In this document: piece after piece, positions 8,939 through 17,710 of the stretch
Numbering within the stretch: the first letter of the stretch is position 1
How the letters are laid out: each line of letters starts with the position of its first letter
DNA from: an uncultured Saprospiraceae bacterium
GTDB taxonomy: Bacteria; Bacteroidota; Bacteroidia; Chitinophagales; Saprospiraceae
Direction: 5' to 3'
Assembly (NCBI GenBank): GCA_938015435.1
Contig: CALLPN010000001.1
Coordinates: 248,001 to 312,000 of the forward strand
DNA: 64,000 bases
The notes under the pieces: generated by a model
Databases searched by the model: none
Told to the model about the DNA's origin: nothing
What the model saw: only the letters and a program-made list of their open reading frames with translations
Program-made: the position numbers and the translations under genes

Positions 8939-11746
8939 GTGGATATGAAATTGCCGTTGTTTATTTTTATGACAATACTTATCGCTATAGTTACTAGCTA
9001 TAGCCAAGATCCGTTTTACATCAACTACACTATAGACGATGGTCTTCCTAGCAATGAGGTATATGATGTAGAGATAGATAATGATGGTATGCTTTGGTTT
9101 ACAACGGATAGAGGAGTTTGCACATATGACAGTTATCAGTTCACAACCTACACTACGTATGATGGTCTAGGTGACAATGTAAACTTTGAGATATTTAAGG
9201 ATTCAAAAGGGGTACTCTGGTTCTTTGGCTACAATGGTAAAGTTACATTATACGAGGATGGTGTTTTTAGTTTATATCAATATAATGATGAATTAAACGA
9301 AATGATGAAATCCCTGAATGGTACGCACATCAAAGAAATCAATGAAGGATCAGACCAGAGACTACATCTAGTATGTGATACACAATCAGGCCAAAATTAC
9401 TTTACTCTTACCAAACATACAAAACCTTTCATTTCATCTGTTCCAAAAAAAAACACAATTGTTCAATTGGATTCTTTTGTCATCCAATTTTATTTAAGCG
9501 AAATTCATAAAAAAGCGAAAGGTTCAATTTCATATAACATTGAAAATTTTTCTTTGATTTCATCAATCGCAAAAACTAACAATTTTAGTTTTGTTTACGA
9601 CGATGAGAATACCATTTGGTTTGTGAACACGACAAATCCTGGACTACAACAAATTTCTAAAAAAACTAAAAAGAAAAGTAATCTATTTCAGGATTTTGAA
9701 GTAACAAATATTAGAAAAGACTACAATCAAGGATATTGGATCACGACAAGAAAAAACGGCATCATATATGCGCCAAATTTAAATATAAATTTCATAAATA
9801 CTGAAGAGCTCGTAGGTCAGAAAATGAAACTATTACGTTTCCATAAATTTCACGAAAATCTATTTTGTGGCACCTCCAGTAGTTCAATATTAGTTTTAGG
9901 TAAAGATCACAAAATCACAAAATATAATGCTTCAAGATTCAACTACTCTACTGACATAGATCACTTTCAGTCCATTAACAATGGTAACACTTTACGCTTT
10001 ACAGGTTTTGAGATGGACTATATTAAAGACACAATACTTCTCAGAAAAACTCGATTAACTAGAAAAAACATAATTGCTTCCAATGGTGACTTAGTCGCAA
10101 AGTCACTGAGACAATATCTAGTCTTTAGTCAGAACGACGAGAGATACTTTGATACCAAAAACAAAATAACAACCATTATTGAGGATAAGAATAAGAACAT
10201 TTGGATTGGCACTCTCGATGGACTGATAATGATCGACAGTTTTGATTATGACAATCCAGTCGATATACTAGATAGTCAAAATGAGTCAATGGGTCGTATC
10301 AGTGATATTGTAGTGGATAAAAACAATAATGTTTGGATTTGCACTATTGGAAATGGCATCTACCTTAAGACAGAAAAAGAAACATTCCATTTCAATTCGG
10401 ATAACGGACTTTCCAGTAATATCGTAAATACATTAGAAGTTACAAATGACAACCAAATCTGGGTAGCCACCAACAAAGGACTCAACCTAATTAGTTATAA
10501 CCATACAATAAAAAAAACTTCTTTTATAGAGTCATTTGACCAATCCGATGGACTAAACTCAAGGTACATAAACGACGTCATCCATTGGAATAATAATATT
10601 TATGTGGCCACTCCAAATGGTCTATGCTACTTCCCTACTAATAGAATTTCCAAACGTAAAAAACAAACACCATTAAGTATAAATTCTGTTTATGTAAATA
10701 ATAAAAAAGAAAACAAAGACTCACTAACAAACTTAAAATATAATGAAAATAAGATAAATATTAAATATACTGCAATAAGACATAACAAAAACAATGAACA
10801 AGTTCTTTACAGATACAGTTTGGTCAAAAATAAAGAACCTCAAAGTTGGAACTACGTCAATGATCGAGAAGTTATATTTGACAACCTAGATCATGGCAGT
10901 TACATTTTCGAAGTAAATGCAGTAAATAAATTCGGAGAATGGAATGCAGCTGGAGAGCGAATATCATTTGTAATCCCTCCCCATTACAGTGATACCTGGT
11001 GGTTCAAATTTTTACTTTTAATTTTAATTATTGCAACTCTTTTCTACATAAGCTATTATTTCTTTCGAAGATATCAACAAATAAAAACCACTGAACTCGA
11101 ATTAGAGGAAGCGAGAACAACAGCTAAAGAAGCAGAGCTCAGTGCGCTTCGAAATCAAATGAATCCTCATTTCATTTTCAATAGTCTCAACACTATTCAA
11201 AATTTTATTTTTAAAAAAGATGTAACTAAAGCCAACTATCTGCTTTCAAAATTTTCTTCTTTGATACGCAAAAGTCTTAATTATTCAAGATTAGAAGCAA
11301 TACCTATTTCAGAAGAAATTCAATTTTTAAAAGACTACATAGAATTAGAAAAAGTTAGATTTCCAAATTTGATTAGTACTAATTTCAATATAGACGAAAG
11401 CATTACGCCACAAATTGATAAAATACCTAGTTTAATTTTACAACCTCTCATTGAAAATTCTATCAAACATGGGATAAGTAAATTGAGACAACCTGGGGAA
11501 ATTTCAATATCACTGAAACGATTAGATAGTCAATACCTTAAAATAATAATTGGGGATACCGGCAAGGGTGTAAGCCATAAAGATGAGGCTAATATCTCAC
11601 ATACTTCATTAGGCCATCAAATATTAATAGATCGCATTGAAATATTAAAGAGTAAAGGGTTTCCTAAAACTTCTTTTATAATCAATGATTCAACGTCTTT
11701 TTCAACGACTGGATATGAAGTAATTCTCATTTTACCAATACTATAA
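8939..11746 (+). CDS. Beta-propeller sensor histidine kinase (LytS/YehU-type)
   Basis: About 935 residues. The frame can start at GTG 8939 or, equally well, ATG 8945, which gives a clean signal peptide ending SYSQ. Residues about 25-610 contain two-component regulator propeller repeats (DGLPSNEVYDV, DNDGMLWFTT, NKNIWIGTLDGL, NNVWICTIGNGI), followed by a Y_Y_Y-type Ig domain and one transmembrane helix near 690-711. The cytoplasmic part is a His_kinase domain of the LytS type: NQMNPHFIFNS with phospho-acceptor His744, then an HATPase with N-box LIENSIKHG (Asn840) and GDTGKGV. The periplasmic propeller should sense an unknown ligand or envelope state. The cognate LytTR regulator starts 2 nt after the stop. 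Unlike one-piece Bacteroidota hybrid systems, kinase and regulator are separate proteins. Confidence 0.88.
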   Translation: MDMKLPLFIFMTILIAIVTSYSQDPFYINYTIDDGLPSNEVYDVEIDNDGMLWFTTDRGVCTYDSYQFTTYTTYDGLGDNVNFEIFKDSKGVLWFFGYNGKVTLYEDGVFSLYQYNDELNEMMKSLNGTHIKEINEGSDQRLHLVCDTQSGQNYFTLTKHTKPFISSVPKKNTIVQLDSFVIQFYLSEIHKKAKGSISYNIENFSLISSIAKTNNFSFVYDDENTIWFVNTTNPGLQQISKKTKKKSNLFQDFEVTNIRKDYNQGYWITTRKNGIIYAPNLNINFINTEELVGQKMKLLRFHKFHENLFCGTSSSSILVLGKDHKITKYNASRFNYSTDIDHFQSINNGNTLRFTGFEMDYIKDTILLRKTRLTRKNIIASNGDLVAKSLRQYLVFSQNDERYFDTKNKITTIIEDKNKNIWIGTLDGLIMIDSFDYDNPVDILDSQNESMGRISDIVVDKNNNVWICTIGNGIYLKTEKETFHFNSDNGLSSNIVNTLEVTNDNQIWVATNKGLNLISYNHTIKKTSFIESFDQSDGLNSRYINDVIHWNNNIYVATPNGLCYFPTNRISKRKKQTPLSINSVYVNNKKENKDSLTNLKYNENKINIKYTAIRHNKNNEQVLYRYSLVKNKEPQSWNYVNDREVIFDNLDHGSYIFEVNAVNKFGEWNAAGERISFVIPPHYSDTWWFKFLLLILIIATLFYISYYFFRRYQQIKTTELELEEARTTAKEAELSALRNQMNPHFIFNSLNTIQNFIFKKDVTKANYLLSKFSSLIRKSLNYSRLEAIPISEEIQFLKDYIELEKVRFPNLISTNFNIDESITPQIDKIPSLILQPLIENSIKHGISKLRQPGEISISLKRLDSQYLKIIIGDTGKGVSHKDEANISHTSLGHQILIDRIEILKSKGFPKTSFIINDSTSFSTTGYEVILILPIL

Positions 11747-11747
11747 T

Positions 11748-12494
11748 ATGATACGATCGATAATAATAGAAGACGAAATTAATAACAGAGAGTTACTTTA
11801 TCAAATGGTAACAGAATACTTAACTGACATCGATGTAGTGGATATGGCCCAAGATGTGATTAGTGGGATTAAATCAATTGAAAATAATGACCCTGATTTG
11901 ATATTCCTAGATATAGAGATGCCTGGCGGAACGGGGTTTGATGTTTTAATGCACTTTACAAATCCCAAATTTAAAGTAATCTTCATCACTGGGTATGAAC
12001 ATTACGCGCTAAAAGCAATCAAGCATTCCGCAATTGATTATTTACTCAAACCTATTAATCTGGAAGAGTTAAAAGATGCCGTCAATAAGATTAAAGCTAT
12101 GGAAGTTACCCATACGGCCAATATTGAATTTGTTAAAACTTATATACAATCTGGAATTGAGGACATGGCGCATTTGCTTATATCTGATTACAATACTAGT
12201 GACACCGTCATAATTAACGAGATTATATATCTAGAATCTCATGATAGATATACCATTTTTCACCTTTCAGAAGACAGAAAAAGAATATCTTCTTTAAGTC
12301 TCAATTTTTTCGAAACGCTACTAAATCCATCAACTTTTTTTAGAATTCATAGATCAGCAATAGTCAATTGTAATGCAGTAAAGCAAGTTAGCGATGGTCG
12401 AGCAGCCAAAGCCACAATGACAAATGGCCATGAAATCCAAGTGGCATACCGACGAAAATCAGAGTTTTTAGCCAGATTAGAACGCAATAAATAA
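11748..12494 (+). CDS. LytTR-family response regulator
   Basis: 248 residues: receiver domain (about 1-120) with acidic pair Glu8/Asp9 and phospho-acceptor Asp55 in FLDIEMPGG, conserved Lys near 106 (LLKPIN), then a LytTR DNA-binding domain (about 140-245; IIYLESHDRYTIFH, FFRIHRSAIVNC). It starts 2 nt after the propeller kinase and is surely its partner. LytTR regulators bind direct repeats upstream of targets. No target site could be identified, though the repeated promoter-like units immediately downstream (12523 and 12747) are candidates worth testing. Confidence 0.92.
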   Translation: MIRSIIIEDEINNRELLYQMVTEYLTDIDVVDMAQDVISGIKSIENNDPDLIFLDIEMPGGTGFDVLMHFTNPKFKVIFITGYEHYALKAIKHSAIDYLLKPINLEELKDAVNKIKAMEVTHTANIEFVKTYIQSGIEDMAHLLISDYNTSDTVIINEIIYLESHDRYTIFHLSEDRKRISSLSLNFFETLLNPSTFFRIHRSAIVNCNAVKQVSDGRAAKATMTNGHEIQVAYRRKSEFLARLERNK

Positions 12495-12522
12495 TTGTTT
12501 TTCACATGATACTCTCATACAA

Positions 12523-12671
12523 TTTGACCGCGTTTCTACCACAATTAGAATACTCTTTATATTATTGAGGTTTTGATATTAGCTTGAACTAATAACAACA
12601 AAGTTCTATTTTTCAATCATATGATCATTAGAATGCTAAGAGGTTTTACTATCGGTAATGCCTCTTTTTTT
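12523..12671 (+). ncRNA. Candidate small RNA unit 1 of a tandem pair
   Basis: The unit begins with TTTGACCGCGTTTC (12523) followed about 20 bp on by a TA-rich -7-like element (12546-12558), then roughly 110 nt ending in a Rho-independent terminator (12638-12671). The same arrangement recurs 224-226 bp downstream. The 3' halves are similar: TCAATCA, then ATTAGAATGCTAAGAGG here versus ATTCGAATGCGAAGAGG in unit 2. No ORF with coding character lies inside. The predicted transcript runs about 12560-12671. The -7 element is not an exact TAnnTTTG. Alternatively these are duplicated 3' UTR hairpins of the regulator gene. Confidence 0.45.
12638..12671 (+). terminator. Rho-independent terminator of tandem unit 1
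   Basis: AAGAGG (12638-12643) pairs with CCTCTT (12661-12666), with an inner TTAC/GTAA extension, followed by T tract to 12671. It may also terminate readthrough from the LytTR regulator gene, which ends at 12494. Confidence 0.75.
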
Positions 12672-12746
12672 AAGAAAATCACAGCTACTCAAGGCTTTCA
12701 ATCTCTAAAATCGGACTAAGCAACTTTTATTGACGCGCTCACACGA

Positions 12747-12897
12747 TTTGACCGCGTTTCGACACCAAACTAAACTATTCTATATTTATTTTACATCTGA
12801 TTGGACACTGTAAGAATATAATACCCAAATTCTAAAGATCAATCAATAGATAATTCGAATGCGAAGAGGCTTCATCATGATGGAGCCTCTTTTTTAA
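12747..12897 (+). ncRNA. Candidate small RNA unit 2 of a tandem pair
   Basis: A second copy of the unit above: ATTTGACCGCGTTTC is identical over 15 bases to unit 1 (12746-12760). It is followed after 20 bp by TAAACTATTCTATATTT (12771 on) and, about 110 nt later, by AATGCGAAGAGG and a strong terminator. The TTTG boxes are 224 bp apart and the terminators 226 bp apart, so the pair looks like a diverged tandem duplication. The predicted transcript runs about 12785-12895. I cannot assign it to a named RNA family from memory; comparison with Bacteroidota ncRNA families in Rfam is the obvious test. Confidence 0.45.
12864..12895. terminator. Strong terminator of tandem unit 2, probably bidirectional
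   Basis: AAGAGGCT (12864-12871) pairs perfectly with AGCCTCTT (12884-12891), with an inner CATC/GATG extension and a 2-nt loop, followed by Ts to 12895. It lies 21 bp beyond the stop of the minus-strand M14 carboxypeptidase gene and could end that transcript too. Confidence 0.85.
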
Positions 12898-12916
12898 ATT
12901 TTATCGAATTTGTTAG

Positions 12917-15310
12917 CTAAGTCTTCAAAAATGAAATCGCTGAAGAAGCTCCTCCAACTGAAACCAATTGGCAGAAGTATAATCCAACCTTAAGGTCTGC
13001 TGTAATCAGATTAATTTCATGAGTTCCATTTACCCTATCTCCTATCCACACAGTAGATATCTGTACTCCAAGGCTATTGTATATAATAGCTCTTACATCT
13101 TTTTGGTCATCTCCAAGTGAAAATGATAGTTGTATATCACTATTTGTAGGATTAGGATGGATTGACATATCAGTCAAGAGAAGGTCTTCTGAAGTACTTA
13201 ATGGGTCACCTAATGACAATACCTCTATATCATCAAAATAAAACCCATCCGCTTCAACATATGAGTCTGATACAAACCTGAATGCAATATTGATTTTCTG
13301 ACCGACATAGTCACTTAACGATATCTCCTCTCCTACCCAATCTTCTTGGATTCCACTGTATAGGGGCTGTCCTTCGTCCTGATTAGCATTTCCAGTAACG
13401 GTAAACATTCCACACTGAGGCATTAGCTCTTCACCTTCTACACCCACAAGAAACTCAACATAATCCCAACCTTCTTCTATATTCCACTTTGCATTATACC
13501 TCAATATAGCATCTTCACTATCGCTAAGGTCTATAATTTCGATAAGCTGTATGGTATTATCACTGTTTCCAATATATTCACCTTCTGGAGAATCTGTAAT
13601 ACTCGTAGGTGCAGAAACAAAATCTGATTCTGTTGTTGCCCAAGGGCCTACTACAGTCCATTGAGCTATGTCATCAGCACTGTTAGTATACCATGTTTGA
13701 TAATCTCCTATGATATATCGTTTATTTATCACCTCAGAGAATGTGTAATCGCCATTACTAATCGTTACTAAGAATGATATGTCTGCACTCTCATTTGCAA
13801 GCACTTGATAGTACAGATTGATCTCGACCTCTTCCAAATGGTCTAGTGAGTAGACTTGCTCGGTAAAAGACACCTCGACATTACTGTCCTCCGAGGATAT
13901 GTTGATGGTCACGTCTCCATTTGCTAAACCATAATTTGTAAGAGTTAAGGGTATCGTACCAGATTCTACAAAAATACTATTGGGACTGTTATCTATCAAT
14001 TTAGGAAAACTATGCACTAGATGAGCTGTTCTTAAGTTCATAAGAAGAGCAGACTTATTCAATTGGTCAATCGCATTGGCTGGAGGCCAAAACCCAAAAT
14101 TCTGAGGACCTACTTCAGGAGTCATCGCATATATACCCGCATCACCATACATCCAATCATCGCTATCACCATTCACTACATATCCAACAGTCTCTGTACC
14201 CGTCCCTAAAGTAAAATTATTTTCTTCGATCATAATATTGCCTAATGCTTGAAAGGTAGAATCTTCATCAGTTTCACTATCGCTATAGCCCCAGGGATGA
14301 ATCAACAAGTTTCCAAATGTGTGATAATTAAGTGCAATTTGAAATTGATGCTGGTTTGCAAAATCTCTAACAGCCATAGTTTCAGGTTCACTAAAAGCCG
14401 ACGGTCCTCGATAGGTATCATTATCCGAATTAGGAGAAGAACCTTGGTTATCGATTCCCCATTCATACCCGTAATTCCTATTAAGGTCAACACCTTTCAC
14501 ATCACCGCTTTCATCTTTATATCTGTTCTTTCTCCACAATCCACCTCCATCTGGATCTGTGGCCTGATTCCATAAATAACCATCAGGATTGACACAAGGC
14601 ATAAAGTACATTTCAGTATTATCCACTAAGTACTTTATTTCATCATCTGATTCATAATTTTCTAATAGATACCATAAGTAAAATATCATTTGAGACAAAC
14701 TATTGGCTTCCCTAGCGTGATGCAACGCTGTGTAGAGCACTTCAGGATTAGTATTATCTTGATCAGGAGTATTAGATACTCTAACCCAATAAATTGGATT
14801 GGCATCGTGCGTATGAATACCTGTAACCGTATCCCTAGCGGAGATTAGAGTAGGATACTTCACTCTCATATCATCCAAAATAGCTAACATTTCTGCATAG
14901 GTAAAATAGCCACCCATGCTACCATCAGAATAGTTATCTGGTGTCACATAATCATATGTACTGGTGCTACCATCATCCGTATCACACGGACCTGCATTTC
15001 TCACTTCAGCCTCATGTTCATGATAATGTTCATGTCCTTTAATATTTTGATTTTTGTAAAATGCTTTTACGTCTTCTATCAAGGTCTCAATCAAAAAACC
15101 TTCGGACTTGAGATAAGCAATTTGTCTATCCGACATATCTGTTACAAAGTGCCTGTTCCTTGCATATGAGCCGTGGTCAGTTTCTACTCCCAACGCAGAC
15201 AACTCTATGATCGAGCGTTCCGACAGATCAACTTTCACTCTAGAGAATTGAGATTGCGAAAAAACCGTAAAAGATATCGCGCTAAAAAACACGAGTAAAA
15301 TATATTTCAT
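12917..15310 (-). CDS. Secreted M14 zinc carboxypeptidase with T9SS sorting domain
   Basis: 797 residues from ATG 15310, which gives a signal peptide ending TVFSQ; the longer frame would need a TTG at 15328. The M14 catalytic domain spans about 125-430. Zinc ligands are His198 and Glu201 in HHAREANS plus the later His in LNYHTFG, with the general-base Glu in TPEVGP. A MAM/jelly-roll-like adhesive segment follows (about 560-700; YVEADGFYFDDIEVLSLG). The last 75 residues are a type A T9SS C-terminal sorting domain (MSIHPNPTNSDIQL). The protein should be secreted across the outer membrane and remove C-terminal amino acids from peptides. A His-rich HEHYHEHE at 93-100 in the propeptide could bind metal. 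Last gene of a long minus-strand run. Confidence 0.9.
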   Translation of the reverse strand: MKYILLVFFSAISFTVFSQSQFSRVKVDLSERSIIELSALGVETDHGSYARNRHFVTDMSDRQIAYLKSEGFLIETLIEDVKAFYKNQNIKGHEHYHEHEAEVRNAGPCDTDDGSTSTYDYVTPDNYSDGSMGGYFTYAEMLAILDDMRVKYPTLISARDTVTGIHTHDANPIYWVRVSNTPDQDNTNPEVLYTALHHAREANSLSQMIFYLWYLLENYESDDEIKYLVDNTEMYFMPCVNPDGYLWNQATDPDGGGLWRKNRYKDESGDVKGVDLNRNYGYEWGIDNQGSSPNSDNDTYRGPSAFSEPETMAVRDFANQHQFQIALNYHTFGNLLIHPWGYSDSETDEDSTFQALGNIMIEENNFTLGTGTETVGYVVNGDSDDWMYGDAGIYAMTPEVGPQNFGFWPPANAIDQLNKSALLMNLRTAHLVHSFPKLIDNSPNSIFVESGTIPLTLTNYGLANGDVTINISSEDSNVEVSFTEQVYSLDHLEEVEINLYYQVLANESADISFLVTISNGDYTFSEVINKRYIIGDYQTWYTNSADDIAQWTVVGPWATTESDFVSAPTSITDSPEGEYIGNSDNTIQLIEIIDLSDSEDAILRYNAKWNIEEGWDYVEFLVGVEGEELMPQCGMFTVTGNANQDEGQPLYSGIQEDWVGEEISLSDYVGQKINIAFRFVSDSYVEADGFYFDDIEVLSLGDPLSTSEDLLLTDMSIHPNPTNSDIQLSFSLGDDQKDVRAIIYNSLGVQISTVWIGDRVNGTHEINLITADLKVGLYFCQLVSVGGASSAISFLKT

Positions 15311-15343
15311 AAGTTGAATGTTTGACAATTAGATACTCTAAAA

Positions 15344-16129
15344 TTAGTCGACCAACTGCAGAGTATCCCCTACTCTGATCATTCCTTCTGCACGACATAT
15401 CGTATTGGCACCGAAACTAACGTTATTGCTCTCGCTTCTATACTTTGATAGCTCCTTTAATGGTTGCTTGGTAATCTTAGCTGACCCTTGATCTATATTT
15501 ACAACAAGACATCTAACGCAAGGTTTAATTACTTGTAGCCTACCTTCACCTACCAAAATCTCATCCCACGTATCCTCTTCATGTGCCACTGATGTTTCTA
15601 TTATTATATTGGCTCTAAATCTATTAGCGGGTATATCTACACCTAACCTCTTACTCAATTTATCTAAGCTAGCTGTACCTATAATATGATAAGGATAACC
15701 ATCGGCTAAGCTAACTTTAGTAGATTTAGGGCCTCTAATTAATTCTTTATATCTATCAAATTGATCTACCATTTTTACCAATCGACAGGGTGTTCCTAAT
15801 TGTTCACTAAACCATGAACTCACCGCGCTACTGACTTCATAGGTAATAACCTCACTTTCCCATACAGCTGCAGATATCTGAACACTTGAGTATTCTTCAA
15901 TATCTATAGAAACCCTGCTACCCTTATGAGATACATGAAGTTTATCATCTAGCTCACAATGAAAGAGTGCCATTCTAGCATCAGTTCTTTGCGTTATAAA
16001 CAATCCATCCATATCCACTAGCATCCATCTGCGATCATATTCCATTCCTCGCTCAAGCATTTGCGCTTCTTGTAATTCAATACCTCCTAAGCCTTTGATT
16101 GGATATATATGTAATGATTTTATGGTCAT
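15344..16129 (-). CDS. MOSC domain protein (YcbX-like)
   Basis: 261 residues with N-terminal MOSC barrel (HIYPIKGLGGIELQEA, 6-23) and C-terminal MOSC domain. The motif PCVRCLVV gives Cys204 and Cys207; the equivalent cysteine in YcbX/mARC enzymes coordinates molybdenum cofactor. E. coli YcbX works with reductases to detoxify N-hydroxylated base analogues; unlike YcbX, there is no C-terminal 2Fe-2S ferredoxin domain, matching the shorter forms. It lies 23 bp downstream of the HTTM-like gene and 33 bp upstream of the M14 gene, all on the minus strand, but no functional link to them is evident. Confidence 0.85.
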   Translation of the reverse strand: MTIKSLHIYPIKGLGGIELQEAQMLERGMEYDRRWMLVDMDGLFITQRTDARMALFHCELDDKLHVSHKGSRVSIDIEEYSSVQISAAVWESEVITYEVSSAVSSWFSEQLGTPCRLVKMVDQFDRYKELIRGPKSTKVSLADGYPYHIIGTASLDKLSKRLGVDIPANRFRANIIIETSVAHEEDTWDEILVGEGRLQVIKPCVRCLVVNIDQGSAKITKQPLKELSKYRSESNNVSFGANTICRAEGMIRVGDTLQLVD

Positions 16130-16152
16130 ATCGAGATGGTAATTATTCCTAC

Positions 16153-17187
16153 TTAACTAAGTGATCTATTTTTAATAGTAATTTTGATAGATGAAACAAT
16201 CAGAGCAATCCAAAATATTATTGCTAAGTATATATTCCAAACACTTTCTTTGAGAAGCATATTCACTCCTAGAAAGGTGAGTACCAATTTGAACACCATA
16301 GCAAGTAATACAATTGTGGTTAATGCTTTCCATCTAATATTAATTTCCTTATCTAAATATGGAGCCAGTAAAAAACAAGCATAAACTGGAATATAACTAA
16401 TAAATGTAATGCCAAAAAGGACACAGTTAGAAAGATGAAAGATCGACGCCACTATCAACCAAAACCTCCAATATCTACGACCCATCAAAAGCAATATAAT
16501 AGAACTCACCTCAAAAATAGATGCTACATAGTCTAAGCCCTCCAAAATAATACTTGGTGCTCTACCCATATGAATATCAAATACTCCAGCATGTGACTCT
16601 GTAAGTAGTCCAGATAACCACCACTTTATCACGCCACTGCTTTGCATATCAAAATCTACCCAATGTAAAACTTTAGGGATACCAGCAGTCAAAAAACCAA
16701 AGCCGATACAAATAGCTAAAATTGAAATTATCGTTTTATGGATTCTCCACTTTCTATCAGGAAGTATAGCATTCCTAGTTGACCAATCTGAAAGTATGAA
16801 ACATAATAACAAAGCAAACCATAATCCTCCATGATTAATTTTCCCCAAGCTGTTCTCTATTGAGTATCCAATCACATTTACTAATAAAAATATAGAACCA
16901 AACAATCTCGCCCTTATTCCTAGTATCACTAATGTAATAGATACGATAACCAATATATCCAACATCATATAAAAAGGATAACCCAAATCAGGAATACTTA
17001 AACCGAAAACCTCCAACCAAGTATGGTGGTATAACTTATGTGGCACTTCCGCTAACCAACGATATGTCGGAGTATTTATAAACAATATCCAAAGGCCAAA
17101 TAGAATACGGAATATACTACTTGCCTCTACAGATATTTCTGAAGAAAGCCTGATCCTTTGAATGATATGTGATAAGAATCTAATCAT
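16153..17187 (-). CDS. HTTM/VKGC-like polytopic membrane protein
   Basis: 344 residues with about eight predicted transmembrane segments, no signal peptide and a short basic C-terminus. The pattern (EASSIFRILFGLWILF near the start, NHGGLWFALLLCFILSDWS and GFLTAGIPKVLHW in the middle) fits the HTTM group related to the membrane part of vitamin-K-dependent gamma-carboxylase and to SdpB. I cannot identify catalytic residues. It overlaps the preceding 176-residue gene by 8 nt, which implies translational coupling with the MBOAT/SGNH block. Function unknown; involvement in transferring or processing the acyl or surface substrate is inference from position. Confidence 0.6.
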   Translation of the reverse strand: MIRFLSHIIQRIRLSSEISVEASSIFRILFGLWILFINTPTYRWLAEVPHKLYHHTWLEVFGLSIPDLGYPFYMMLDILVIVSITLVILGIRARLFGSIFLLVNVIGYSIENSLGKINHGGLWFALLLCFILSDWSTRNAILPDRKWRIHKTIISILAICIGFGFLTAGIPKVLHWVDFDMQSSGVIKWWLSGLLTESHAGVFDIHMGRAPSIILEGLDYVASIFEVSSIILLLMGRRYWRFWLIVASIFHLSNCVLFGITFISYIPVYACFLLAPYLDKEINIRWKALTTIVLLAMVFKLVLTFLGVNMLLKESVWNIYLAIIFWIALIVSSIKITIKNRSLS

Positions 17188-17710
17188 TTAGTGTATAGTT
17201 TTCTATACGCGACAAAGACGAATCTACAATCTCACTAGTCAACCGATCTATAGTAATTATTTCTTCTTGAAAAGTAAATTCAGAGTCTTCAAAACCTTGA
17301 GCCACTAACTTTGATTTATACCATGCTATAAGATCCTGTGACTGGACTTCACTGTATTTTTTGTATGTATAAATAGGAGAAAGAAGGTCTTTTCTAAATC
17401 GCAATGTATCTCGTCGAACAGCATCGATACCAAAAGAGTTATTTACAAATCCATAAATCCGATTACTGGGAATCGGATCAAAAAACAAATCCGTATTGAT
17501 TGCTTTAGCAGCTCCAGTCTTAGCGTCTATTCCTACAATTTCAATTTTGCTATATATGATATGAGTATCATTATACCTAGCAGTAGAACTACCATCCGGC
17601 AATATAACGGCCGGATACAGTTCGAGTTTCTTCGACAATAACCTAATACTGTAGGGGGCAATAAGCAATACAAATGCTATTATATATAATATCACATCAA
17701 TTTTTCTCAA
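17180..17710 (-). CDS. Unrecognised single-pass membrane protein in the O-acylation block
   Basis: 176 residues: one N-terminal transmembrane helix (about 5-24) and a roughly 150-residue domain expected outside the cytoplasm (strands around YNDTHIIYSKIEIVG, FVNNSFGIDAV). No family recognised. The start is probably TTG at 17710, overlapping the SGNH gene's 3' end by 14 nt; GTG at 17695 is an alternative. Its 3' end overlaps the HTTM-like gene by 8 nt. The double overlap implies a fixed stoichiometric partnership with both neighbours. It could be an adaptor or substrate-binding subunit, but that is inference only. Confidence 0.55.
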   Translation of the reverse strand: MRKIDVILYIIAFVLLIAPYSIRLLSKKLELYPAVILPDGSSTARYNDTHIIYSKIEIVGIDAKTGAAKAINTDLFFDPIPSNRIYGFVNNSFGIDAVRRDTLRFRKDLLSPIYTYKKYSEVQSQDLIAWYKSKLVAQGFEDSEFTFQEEIITIDRLTSEIVDSSLSRIENYTLND

